NCBI RefSeq assembly: GCF_000499845.2
Contig: NC_023749.2
Coordinates: 7,422,013-7,486,012 of the forward strand
DNA from: Phaseolus vulgaris
Lineage: Eukaryota > Streptophyta > Magnoliopsida > Fabales > Fabaceae
Length of the DNA stretch: 64,000 bases
Reading direction: 5' to 3'
Position numbers and translations under genes: made by a program. The notes under the pieces were generated by a model. That model did not search any database, was not told the DNA's origin, and was given only the letters and a program-made list of their open reading frames with translations. Positions 35,201 to 46,140 of the stretch are shown piece by piece. Position 1 is the stretch's first letter, and every line of letters starts with the position of its first letter.

Positions 35201-36480
35201 TAAGAGATCTTACATCTACATTAATTTTGTATAACTTGTTTTATAAAAAGGAGAGAAATTCAGAACTTCGTTTAAAGGTTTCATTTTAGTACACTGACTG
35301 ACCACATAAATAGTTATTATATATGATCATGTAAAAATTCTGTACACTGTCAATTTATCTATCATTTATCAAAAGATCATGTTATAAAAGCTGTTATTGG
35401 AAATCATTTTTATAAACAGTATTAACACTTTGTCTAAAGAGGATAGGTAGGATTGGAACAAGAAAAGCATATTGTGGTGGAAAGGTAAAGGGTATGTAGA
35501 TAATTCTCTCTGTCTCTCGTTCTGTGTGTCCCTCTGTGTAGATATTTGGTCATTTTCTTTTTATTTGCAATCATGATTGATGAAGTGCCTCCAAAACATC
35601 TTAACATTACCTCTCTTGGCATGAGTGTCTTGGGAATAACCCTGCAGACAATATCATGACATGAAATAGTTGAAATTAACAACATATCATACAATCCAAC
35701 AACATAACACCACCACCAACATTGATAAATCACAACCAAGATTATTCTCACCCAATTACATGGCGACCTCCATCATAAACAGCCTGCGAAACCAACCCCA
35801 TCAAACCAATGCTGCCTCCTCCATAAACCAGATCAATATTTCTTGACACCTTTTCATGATTCAAAAAAAGTGCCCATATTAGTGAATTAAGTTAAGAATT
35901 CAACAATGGTACTCTTTTGTTAAACTCTCCCACCAATAGCAATAACTCTGAAACTACGAAAGGTATTTGCTTAAACTCTGTATAGACCATACTACAAAAT
36001 ATCCATGAAAAAACCAAGAAACTTAAAATGAATTCTCTCTCTCTTTTATGGAAAAAAAAAAGAATTTTTTCGCCTTACTTTTCTTGAGGGGTTTATGTAG
36101 TTGAAATGTGGACGAAGAAACCATGTGGGGTATCAAGAAACAGCAAACAAAGGTTTAATTGAACATTTAAAAGAAACCAAGACCGACAAAAACGAAAGGA
36201 TGAACCAAAAACAACATATGCCAAGTTCAATTTCCTTGAACAAAACAAGGTTGGCATTAGGAAGCAGAGTTTCAAATTAGCAGAAACATGTGTTAGCAGA
36301 AGAAGCATGAGACGTTACCAACTCTTTCGCAAGCTCAATAGCAGCATCCTGATAGCTACTTTTGTTCCCAGGGCTACTTCCACAGAACACACAAATCCTC
36401 TTGAACCTGGATTCTTGTTTCATCTCAGTTCCTTCACCTTCCATGTTTCCTTTTTTCTCACACTGTGTCTTCTCTATCAT
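32292..36480 (-). CDS. LOG: LOG-family cytokinin riboside 5'-monophosphate phosphoribohydrolase
   Basis: Releases active free-base cytokinin from its nucleotide in one step, in cytosol or nucleus. Exons: 36480-36319, 35849-35752, 35641-35611, 34705-34606, 32807-32737, 32658-32515 and 32384-32292 (699 nt, 232 residues). Frames close at all six GT-AG introns. Hallmarks are [13 protein letters not shown] (29-41), [11 protein letters not shown] (62-72), [17 protein letters not shown] with catalytic-site Arg115, and PGGYGTLEE (130-138), the lysine-decarboxylase-like signature of LOG enzymes. The C-terminus [14 protein letters not shown] is also typical. The first ATG at 36480 lies about 40 nt after the expected transcription start. 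A second in-frame ATG at 36444 ([10 protein letters not shown]) gives the usual family length of 220 and may be the real start. Intron 4 (1.8 kb) carries a Mutator-type MITE and a local tandem duplication. The exact LOG paralogue number cannot be assigned. Confidence 0.95.
33249..33688. mobile_element. Mutator-type MITE, copy 4, inside a LOG intron
   Basis: The right end (reverse complement) reads GGAAATTGCTTCCTGCACCC, as in the other copies. The left end is diverged (gagaactaatttctgcacgc). The 9-bp flanks ctctggaaa (33240-33248) and ctttggaaa (33689-33697) match at 8 of 9. It is 440 bp. The interior contains ttctagaa at 33527-33534 and 33590-33597 and ttccagaa at 33572-33579. It lies wholly between LOG exons 4 and 5. 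Confidence 0.82.
34291..34413. repeat. Two-copy tandem repeat in a LOG intron
   Basis: A unit of about 62 bp containing gtaacatcat, aaagtagtgtgta and aaaaaaccttacattcata occurs twice in a row with a few differences. It is non-coding, in the large intron 4. Confidence 0.8.
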
Positions 36481-36548
36481 CACCCCAAGGCTTGAGTTGA
36501 GAATTTGGATGGATGAACGGTTAATTGATGGAAGTGCTGGTGCGTGGC

Positions 36549-36557
36549 TTTATATAA
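36549..36557 (-). promoter_or_regulatory. TATA box of the LOG gene
   Basis: The minus strand reads CCCTTATATAAAGCC, with the TATA core 70-78 bp upstream of the first ATG. Transcription should begin near 36520, which puts both candidate ATGs (36480 and 36444) in the mRNA. Confidence 0.65.
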
Positions 36558-36599
36558 GGGTAGAAGAGGCATAAGGGAGGGTGCATTCTATTGTGGAAC

Positions 36600-39500
36600 C
36601 ATTATCACATCATGAACGATGACGATGATGATGACTCCTCCCAAGTTGTACGTAGGGGAAAACTTGATCCACAAACGTGTGTGTTTGTTTTCTACTTTAC
36701 TATGGTCCCCTGTACCAGATAAAAATATATAAAAAAGAAAAAAAAAAGAAACACAACCGTGGTCCTATTTCAAGATCATTGTGTGTTTTTGTTTCACCAA
36801 ATTGAATATTTGGAAAGGGAACACTATACTGGACGGTGAAATTGATCTCTCTGTTTTGATGTTCTACAATACAGTTTGAAAGGGTTGGTTTGATATTTGT
36901 TGTGTGGTGATGGATGCTATTTGCTTAGACAGTTTTTCCTCTTACAGTATATATTATAACATCTTAAGACTTACCAAGATTATATATTTATATATATAAG
37001 CAAAAGTAGAGGTAGAAAAATGAAATACGTGGAAGTTCTAGTATCTTGGTTGTTTCTATTCGTAATATCCACGTGGGAAATCAGAGCTAATGGCAAAGTT
37101 TAGTACAATGGTACATATAGGACCTTTTTATAGCGATGGAAAATGTTTGGTAGAGATAGTTTGGGGTGAAGAAAGCTAGTCATAAATGTCAGCAATGACC
37201 AGATGTATGATGATACATTAACACTGTAAGAGTGTTTATAGATCAGAAATGCATAACTACTCCATTCTAAGGTGAAACCTTTTCTTTTGTTGAATGTTGA
37301 TCACATAAAATATTAAAGCATGTTTCTTTTTTATTGTGAACATCTATATACTTTTCATTGTTAATAGATAAAGCCATAGGTTACTCGAGTTTTAAAAAAA
37401 TATCTCTGATATCAATTTCATTTCATTTTAACCCAAAAAATATCTTCTATTTGATGTATATCCAGTGTAGTGGCTAGATATTGTTAAGATAGGGGAAGCT
37501 GGCCCAGCATTGCATTGAGTAATCTCCAATTTTGTGGACGGATATGATGGGGTGTTTTCAGTTCCTAAACCACAGTATCTAAATCCTTTAGCATTAGATT
37601 TTAGTAATTTTGTGAAAAATTCAACCAGTTCATGGATAAAACAAGAGTTAATCCTTAACTAGTTGTATCCATCCACATTGACATTTGCTGTTTAAGAATG
37701 GCCCGTGATACTCTTTCCCCCTACACAGTTCTTGCTTTGACACGACCAGTTCTAGTGTTTTAGCTAAAGCATAGGTATCTTAAATCGGGGTTGACTTTTA
37801 ATCAACTACTTTTTTTTTCACATTCTCTTCATTTTGGTATCCAACTAACGTGTCCACTCACCAACTCCCATTACCTAGCTCCTTGACTCTCTGTAAAAGC
37901 TCAAGAGATAAGACATCTAACTCTCAAAAACACACAAACACACAGAATATGTGTGGTGGTGTTATTTGCCAATACATGTGTACATCATGTGGTGCCCGTA
38001 GATTGTAACGTGTAGACCATAAAATAAGTGTATTCTTATACCCTTACACCGAGACAAGGTTTACATTTAAGCTACCAATCACATGATATCCATCTTCCAC
38101 TTTGTGATGTATGTGCCCTCAACCACCTCCCCTTACTAGACAAACCTGATGCATGCCTAGGAAACATCCATTCTTTTTTATCATTTAGATTGGACATAAA
38201 AAAAATTACTCCCTTTGTTCCTGTTGTTTGTAGAGACAAAGCCTTGCTGTCCCTATTCTTGTAGACTCCTTTGTCTTTCTAATGCTTCTTCTATGCTTGA
38301 ATTTGGTTGCTAAAAGGATGCAACTATACACATATGTGGGTATAACTATTTATATTATACTGTGAACGGATGGCACAACAATCAATTACTTTAAAATATC
38401 TATTTGCTTCGTTTGTTACTGTGAATTGAAGAGTGAAGACCCCCAGTTGGTAAGAATATTAATAATGCTTTCCAAAAGGAAACATCACATCAAACAGGGT
38501 TTGGAAATTACAGTGGAGCAACATGTACATTTGTTTCTTACAAGCTACAGAGCCCTTGGTTGATTTCCTCTCATACTCAAAGTTCATTTGTTTTGGTCAA
38601 TCCACTAGCTTTTGGTGATGGATTAATTAAAAATATGGAAGTTTGGAGGGTTTCAGTTTCGTCAATTCATCCGTGCAATAATAGATGTTGATGAATTGAG
38701 AGCTTGATGAATAGAGAGGAAATAACAGTGAATGTGTACTTCGCTGACACCAATGTTGTTTTGCTCTATTGAGAGGATATAGATAGGAACAAGCACGTGG
38801 TATCCTCCCGGAGCCATTGTTTGTGGAGAAAATTATGGGGTTGTTGTGGTCACATAGTCCTAATGGGAAGGACCAGGACCATCACCATTCTCTAGTGCCA
38901 ATAAAAACTTGACGCATATGTATAACCCCATGACCAAATTGGCATATTGGTCTCACAAAAACTTAAGGTCAGGGTATAAAATTACCCCTTTCTGCCTCAC
39001 TCATTTTGTTACAACCAGTCAAATTCTTTGACCATGTTAATCAATCAGCAACCAGTTATGAGGATTCTGCTTATTCCTCCCTTCACAACTCAGATAAGAT
39101 ATTTGGCATTGTGTTGGGTAAACAATTGCCATCATCCATATCACATCCTTTGATGTGGGAAACCATCAAAAGCAGTTGTTTATTAAATAAATGTAAGTTA
39201 AATATATACTACTCAAAGATTGTTGGTAGAGAAATCATTGGTCCAACCTTCATTTATAAGTGTATTGCATCAACTAAATTTTCTTTGGTGGAGGGGAGCA
39301 GTGTTAACACTTTTACCCTGCTTCTTTGAATATACAAACACTTTTTGAATAGCTTTCTAATTTTCAATCAACTCTCATTGTCACTTTAATTTGTACTGGT
39401 TTGGTTTGCGTCACAGAAAAATAAGAAATGTCCATCTTCACTTTTTACCACCACCAAAGGAGTGATTAATATATTAATAGATTAAAGGCTGGCAAATATG

Positions 39501-40469
39501 TTTTGTAGGGAGTTGGGTTAAAGTGAAGTTCATGAATGGAAATAATTGAAGTCAAGTTCTCATTCTGTCCTTATTCAGAGGAATAAAATGCTCGTCCAAA
39601 GGTTGCCTTTTCGGATAAGGCATGCATCTCTTTCATCAAATTGAGAACTTATACGAGTTAGACCAATCCATGCACATGGAGTCGCTTGTGGAGCATGTTG
39701 ATGGAAAATGGGGTCTATTTTGTTGCTAATCAAAAGACTAGTCATTTTTTAAGAAAGCCTTTGATGCGAAATTATTTGAATGAAGGTCACGAGCAAAGAA
39801 TTAAGAACATGGTGTGAAACTAGGAAATTGATCGAATATGGTGATACGAGTTAGCTTTGGTATGTGCTTTCATTTTTTTCCCCTAAGAAAATGCTTCCCT
39901 TTTCTTTTCCACCCTCATCAGAAAAGTGTGTTGGAATTAATTATCAACAGGGAAAAAAACACATTAACCCTTTAAAGTTATGCAATGTGCAATTGTTCCT
40001 CAATGTTTGAAAGTGTGGCATATTAATTCTCTGGTGCTTATAGAATTGGAAAACACACCCTATGTTGTTAACACTGTTAACTCTTGATTGAAAAATTCAT
40101 GATGACACTCATATTAGTATATTACCAACTTATTGTTCACAAATACCCTAACCAATGTTTACATTTGAAAGCCGTGTATTATTCACCATACATAGCACCA
40201 CTTTCTATTTAGTGCAAAATAAGTACAATGCAGGATTCGTAGCACTGCACAGAAACGCAAGACATATGCTGCATGGATGATTCTTAGGAACCAAAATACG
40301 TTTTGAGAGGGCCCATTTTTTCTTAGTCTTCTAGAAAAGTGTGGTAATGCTTTCTCTCTTTTGTGAAATAATGGAAAATTGAGATGCTATATACCTAGGG
40401 TATAAGTTATGCATATACCTGTTCCAACATGCACAAGCTTACATGATTGCTTCACTTTTTACTCATATT
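36600..40469. other. Intergenic, upstream of LOG, no gene seen
   Basis: About 3.9 kb of unannotated DNA. Open frames at 38028-38264 and 39006-39329 on the plus strand have no recognisable motif, no splice-site-flanked continuation and no homology I can name. It may contain distal regulatory sequence of the LOG gene. Confidence 0.5.
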
Positions 40470-40644
40470 TGTTGGTTTTTTTAGAATAATTCAGAGGAAG
40501 ATATTTTATTATCTTTGCTAACAATTACATTTATAGTAATTGCAGTAACAAACTCTTAACTAATTTTATGAGCAGTTACCTAGAAATATTAAATCAACAA
40601 TTAAAACAGAATAACAAACAGTTAAAAAAACAAAATTTCCAACA
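40470..40644 (-). repeat. 3' LTR of the copia element
   Basis: 175 bp, TGTTGG...CCAACA. It matches 42606-42766 apart from a longer tail (aacaaacagttaaaaaaac) near its right end. The polypurine tract AAGGAGGAG (minus strand, 40653-40645) abuts it directly. Confidence 0.92.
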
Positions 40645-42551
40645 CTCCTCCTTGATTTTTTGAACTGCAAATTCCAATCTTCTGTCTTGAGAACTCAAAC
40701 TTGTTGGCTGGAAGTGGCTTGGTAGACAAATCTGCAATTTTTATTTTTTTCATCCTCGCTTTGCTTAATCTCCATTCAACACCTTTTGATTTGACATAAG
40801 GTGTAGATTCTAAAAGACTTTTGTCAAAGCCTAAGATGATAAGATAACATTTGTCTTCTTTTCCTTCCACAATGAGACCTTTAGGTTGCTCAACAGAAAT
40901 TTTCTCTTCAAGAAATCCATTTAGGAATGTTGACTTGACATCCATTTGATGTACCTTTCTATCTTGAGGTATGTCAACAAGCTCCCGAGTTTTGTTCTTC
41001 TCAATCATATATACCTCTTCCTCCATTGCCTTTTCCGCCTTTGGGTCATTGATAACTTCTTTGTGATCAACAGGTTCTTTGTGATCTGCAGCTTCTTTGT
41101 GATCCACATGTTCACATATTGCAACGTTACATCTATGATACATGTCAGAGAGTAATCGATTGCCTTTAATTGGTGGATCGTCTTCTATTTCAGATTTTTG
41201 CATCTTGAGAAGTCCTTGATCAAACGGCTCCTCCTGAAATATATCTAATGAGAAACTTTTGCCTCTCATTTGTACCTTGAACAAATCTTGTCCTGTAGCA
41301 TCCTTGATCAAACAGTGGTTATCTTCAAAAAAACACCTTGAAGCCTTTTTGTAGCAACTGACCAACACTCTTTGGTCTATGTTAGGTACATATAACACAT
41401 CAGTAATAGTTTTAGTACCTGAATGTGTTGCTACAACAATGGTTCATATTCCTTTTACTGAAATGTGACCCCCATGGCCTATCTTGACCTTTGAAATTTT
41501 TGAAGGCTTCAACTCCTTGAAAAGTTTTTTGTCATAAATCATGTGATTTGTGCATCCACTATCAATTAACCACGATGAACTTGAAATATTGTTGGAGAAA
41601 CCAGTTGCAACGAAAAGTAGATCCTCCTCCTCATTTGCAAATTGAGCATCTACGTCTTTTTGCTCACTTTGGTTTACATCTTGTTGCTCACTTTGCTTTC
41701 TACAAATGACTGCTTCATGCCCAAGTTGATTGCACTTCTTGCACTTAGCATCAGGTCTTCTCCAGCACTTAAACGGTGGATGACCTAACTTGTTGCAATG
41801 CTTACAAGGAGGGTAATTTCTCCTTTTGTGGTTATTGTGTGCAACAACTTCTCCATTTTCTTGCTGGTTCTGCTTGATCTGGCTACCGTTTCTCCAACCA
41901 CCTTTATGATTGGCTGTTAAGGCTCCTTCTATTGCTCCATCTTGTCTCATAGCTCTTCTTTGTTCTTGTGCTTGTAAAGCATTTAAGAGTTCTGCAAGAG
42001 AAATTTTTTATAGGTCCTTTGTGTTCTCTAAGGTTGTTATGGTGGCTTCAAACCTCTCTGGAACCGTTACAAGCAGTTTTTCCACAATTCTTGAATCTTT
42101 TAACACAGATCCAAGCAACCTCACTTTGTTGGCAATGCTTAGAAGTCTGTCAGAATACTCTTTTACGGTTTCTGACTCCTCCATTCTATGCAGTTCAAAC
42201 TCCCTGATTAGATTCAGCACCTGCATTCCACGAATCCTCTCATCACCTTCATATTCGGCCTTGAGGTAATCCCAGATTTCTTTTGCTGACTTCAAGGACA
42301 TTATCCTTGTGAATACCATAGGAGATACAGCTACAAATAGACATGCTTTTGCCTTTGATCTTTTCATCTTCTGTTTCTTCTGTGATTTTATTTGTGCCAC
42401 AGTAGGGTTTTCTGGAAGGGACTGAATTTCCTCTTCTACAGCTTCCCATAAATCCAATGCTTATAGGTAGGTCTCCATACGAACATCCCACATTTGATAA
42501 TTGTCTCCATCAAAGTGGTGCCATTGTTGAAAAATTGAAACCTCCTTCCAT
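40622..42551 (-). pseudogene. Copia gag-pol, internally deleted, with stops
   Basis: Gag begins at about 42551 (MEGGFNFSTMAP), then shifts frame near 42515. From 42457 to 40622 one frame runs about 612 codons, with stops only at 42009-42007 and near 41444; another TAA lies just upstream of 42457. In order: UBN2-type gag (EFELHRMEESETVKEYSDRL), two CCHC zinc knuckles (CKHCNKLGHPPFKC and CKKCNQLGHEAVIC), the protease motif LIDSGCTNHM, pre-integrase (DVLYVPNIDQ), then MEEEVYMIEKNKTRELVD, the reverse-transcriptase start VHQMDVKSTFLNGFLEEK, and the RNase H end ADLSTKPLPANKFEFSRQ. The integrase catalytic core and the reverse-transcriptase active-site region are absent, yet the joins keep the frame. 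It cannot encode an active polymerase. Confidence 0.87.
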
Positions 42552-42590
42552 TGATGCACTCTACTAACCTCACAGATCTCTCAAGAAGAT

Positions 42591-42603
42591 AGCTCTGATA
42601 CCA
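42591..42603 (-). other. Primer-binding site of the copia element
   Basis: The minus strand reads TGGTATCAGAGCT just inside the 5' LTR. This is complementary to the 3' end of initiator tRNA-Met and is the standard plant Ty1/copia primer site. Confidence 0.93.
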
Positions 42604-42605
42604 AT

Positions 42606-42766
42606 TGTTGGTTTTTTAGAATAATTCAGAAGAAGATATTTTATTATCTTTGCTAACAATTACATTTATAGTAACTGCAGTAACAAACTCTTAACTAATT
42701 TTATGAGCAGTTACCTAGAAATATTAAATCAACAATTAAAACAGAATTAAAACAGAATTTCCAACA
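42606..42766 (-). repeat. 5' LTR of the copia element
   Basis: 161 bp, TGTTGG...CCAACA, nearly identical to 40470-40644. In minus orientation it is the upstream LTR because the primer-binding site follows it at 42603-42591. Confidence 0.92.
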
Positions 42767-45700
42767 GTTCTCTCTCACACACTAAGGTATACTCTCTAAA
42801 ACACAATAGTTGGTAAAATAGATGTAAATTTTCATTACCCAACACACCACCTCCCAAAAACTTATAAACACGTGCTAACTCTTTATATGAAGGGTTACAA
42901 CACAATTGTTCTGTTTGAAAACAGAACCAACCCTTAACTATATATTAACCCTGTAAAAGAGTTATGTCCCGTTCTTAAACACGGACTTGACCTTAAGGTC
43001 TGATCGTTCACTGAAAGTCAAAAAGTTTATGTTTCATTTCACAAAGTTCACACCATACCACATTTTTGGGGTTTGTCTCTTTCCATTGCACTAACACTTC
43101 TGTGACTGATTTTTTGTTGTGTTTCTTTGTACTTCTAGCCAACACTACCCGCCAACTGTGGAACAAACTAACCATCATTGTTAATGAACCACAAGGTTGT
43201 AGAAATTGGCTTATCTCCATGGGAAATATAAGTAAGAAAATATGAAAGACATTATGGATTATTATGGATTTTAATGTTAGTAGGTAAGTCCAATTTATAA
43301 GTCACATTGTCAATCCTCTCTAACATTTTGTAGGGACCATAATATCATGTAACTAACTTGTGAAAATTTGAGTTGGAAAATGTTATCTGCCTGAATGACT
43401 GAATCTTCAAGTAAACTCAATCTCCTACCCTGCAGTGCTTGTCAATTCACTTTCAATTCGTCGAAAAATTTATACGTTCTTGTATCTTAACCAAATTTGT
43501 TTGAAATGCCTTAAATGAGGGCAGAAAATTTCATTCATAAAATTTTGAAATGTTGCAGGAGCATTACTAATACCAAAAGTAGAATCACCCATTCATACAA
43601 CTCACTATGAGTTTGAAAAGTTATTTTATAAATATCCTCTCCATACATTCTCACTCGATTATATCCACTTCTTAAATCTAATTTAGAAAAATATGTAGTC
43701 CCGTATAATTTATATAAAAGATCCTCTATAGGGCATGCAAACTTTATTTTTAATAATCATGGCATTAAGTTTTCTGAAATCGATGCAACAATGCCATGAA
43801 ACATCTTTCTTTTTAACTAAGCTAAGAGATAATCATAACAACTAGAACTTTCCCTAATAAATCTAGTAGATAACAATTTTTTTTTATTTGTCTCTTAATC
43901 TCATTTTTTGGTTATGAGGACATCTATAAGGTTTCAAGGTAACATGAATATCATTGGTTAAGATGATTCGATGATCATACCTTTTAGATGGTGGAAGTTT
44001 AGTCGATTCTTGAAAAACATTCAAAATGATGTAATAAATTGTTCAATTGGCATGTCTGATTGCGCTCAAACTCATAAGCTGGGAATTTGTTGCAATCTGC
44101 ACGCTCCTTAGGTTTTGTTCCCGTATGCCAATATAGTCCCACATCGCTCAGGAATCGAGGCCAAGGGTAGTTTATATACTCCCACCTCCTTTCACCCTTC
44201 GAGGCGACAATACCTCGGATGCGGTGATGCTGTCCAACGACTTGAGGTTCCGAGTCCGCTTTGGAGGTCGATGCTCCGTCATGGTTTTGTCCTTAAAAGG
44301 CACCTCGAAGGGTGAAGGGAGGAGGGAGTATATAAACTGCCCTTGGCCTCAATTCCTGAGCGATGTGGGACTATATTGACATACGGGAACAAACCCCTCT
44401 GTCGAGGTCTAAGGGCAGTTGATCCCCCTAGTTGAGGGGCGAAGGAGCCTCTTCGTCCTCACGGTGGGCGCCATTGATTCGACCTCAAGTCGTTGAGCAC
44501 AACTCCATACAATCTCTCCTAATATGTTAAGTTATTGCATTCCCAAAATAATCCCAAATTTAATACTAGGTAAGACAAAAAAACTCAGCCTCAAAAATCT
44601 AATTGTTGAATTGCCATTAAACACCACGACATTGTTTAGTGATTCTAAGTTACTTATGAGATGCCATAATAACTGAAAAATCACTGATGAAAATTGTCTT
44701 CAGACCTAAGGATTTCATCTACTTTTCTCTAATAAAGTTATAGGTGCTACCCGTGTCCATAAAAAATGGAACTCTGTGTTTTTTTAATAAGCCTAGTTAA
44801 TTGTAAAATACATCCACCAACAATCCCTTGAAACACGTGTAAAGAAATATACACTTGTGATTCAGGCAAAAAGTCCAAACTTTGGGCTATCAAAGCCATA
44901 TTAGAATCCTTATCGACATCTAAATCATCCCCATCCTCCATCTGATCTTAGGAAACAAAAATGGCATTTAACTTATATCAAACCTTACATTTTGTACGAT
45001 GGTTCTTATCCTATTTTTCACTACAAAACCTGCATAACCCTTTTGAAGTTCACTAACATCTTTTCTGGAAATAGATCATGTATATTAGTTTTGTTGTCCG
45101 ATCCTAACATAGGCTTATCAGAACTCAGTGCAAAATTAGACTGCAAAGTAGTAATATGTGCAAATTTATTGTAGAACTGTGACTAGTTCTAAGATTTGGA
45201 GTGTTGAATTTGATCCTCCGAACTACCTGTCGAAACCACTTGAATTTTCTTAGTCAATTCTTCCAACACGTCTTCCCGTAAGCGAGCTAACCTAGTTGCT
45301 TCCTAAATGGTAAAAGGTTTATGAAGGTGCATTGATTTTTTGACTTCTAGTTTTAAATCTAACCGAAAACAACCTCAAAGCAATATCTTCAGAAATCATA
45401 ACTCTATCCAAAATATTATCAATATGCTTGGAATATTCGACTAAAGAACTTCTCTGTTTTAAGCGAGTCAATTCAACCACGAGATCATCAAAGGCCCCAT
45501 CATTAAATATGTGTGTCACATCTTTCCAGATTTGTGTCAAGATTGATGTTAGAAATCAAAGCTCTTAATGTAATGATGTTGCCATGCAAGTGTTTTGTCT
45601 TTCATAGAAAGAATGATGAATTGGTGTGCCTTCCAATTCAAAAAAATTGCTCAACTTTGGCTCTCTAGTCTTTGAAATTGGCTCCATCAAAAGATGAAAA

Positions 45701-46140
45701 ATACAACTAAGTCCTATCAAGAATCGTAGAAGAAGACTCCACAAGATCTTGATTTGCGAAAAGAGAAGGTTGAATCTACTTAAGAGTGCTCATAGCAGCA
45801 ATAGAAGAAATTGAACCTTCAACAACTTATTGTAAAGATTGTTGTGTAGCTTCTTGTGAAACAACAACCAATATTTCCAAAAATTTCTCATATGTTTCTA
45901 ACTCCTTATTAATCACAATTTCCCCTAGCTAATTAATACCACTTGTTATAATTTTTTTCTCTTACCAATTCCTCTCTCACACAAATATACACTATGTACA
46001 ACACCATAGTTGATAGAGTATATGTAAACTTTCATTTCCCATTGATATGAGGATTAAGTTAGAATTCTCATTGAAAACAAAATCAACCCCTAACTAATAA
46101 CCCTATAAAAGTGTCATAACAGTCAAACAATAGTTCTTTT
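42767..46140 (-). mobile_element. Decayed chromodomain-type Ty3/gypsy retrotransposon
   Basis: Read on the minus strand. 45960-46140 and 42767-42985 resemble each other (ctctctcacac, then atagttg, atgtaaa.tttcat, accctaaaa-like blocks) and are probably its LTRs. Gag is at 45540-45319 (VELTRLKQRSSLVEYSKHI). Reverse transcriptase fragments lie at about 43810-43550 (ATYFSKLDLRSGYNRVRMYG, TFQTHSELYEW). The integrase C-terminal piece is at about 43340-43270 (YYGPYKMLERIDNVTYKLDL). A chromodomain-like end is at 43160-43060 (KKSVTEVLVQWKETNPKNVV). Stops and frameshifts are frequent, and RNase H and the integrase core are missing. A foldback repeat (44111-44396) sits inside it. Confidence 0.8.
44111..44396. 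repeat. Large foldback repeat with two inward USE+TATA signatures
   Basis: Arms 44111-44205 and 44301-44396 are inverted, nearly identical copies of about 95 bp around a 95-bp spacer. Each arm has an snRNA-type upstream element GTCCCACATCG (plus strand 44136-44146; minus strand 44371-44361) followed by TTTATATA (44171-44178; minus 44336-44329), with 24-25 nt between them. Both point inwards. The arms and spacer are GC-rich against a very AT-rich background, and the GC-rich stretch goes on to about 44505, including a second inverted pair (aacgacttgaggt at 44237-44249 with acctcaagtcgtt further right). No coding sequence. Target duplications were not found. Confidence 0.82.

Larger units (their letters stand above)
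40470..42766 (-). mobile_element. Compact Ty1/copia retrotransposon with both LTRs
   Basis: A 2.3-kb element with LTRs at both ends, a primer-binding site and a polypurine tract, all in minus orientation. Gag, zinc knuckles, protease and short pieces of pol are present. The integrase core and most of the reverse transcriptase have been removed by internal deletion. The LTRs differ by about two substitutions and one indel region, so the insertion is fairly recent. The 5-bp flanks (atatt on the left, gttct on the right) do not match, so a clean target duplication is missing. It abuts a gypsy relic on the right. Confidence 0.9.

Noticed and set aside
39006..39329. 107-residue open frame on the plus strand
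   Set aside because: No domain recognised and no sign of continuation; length is within chance expectation for this much DNA.
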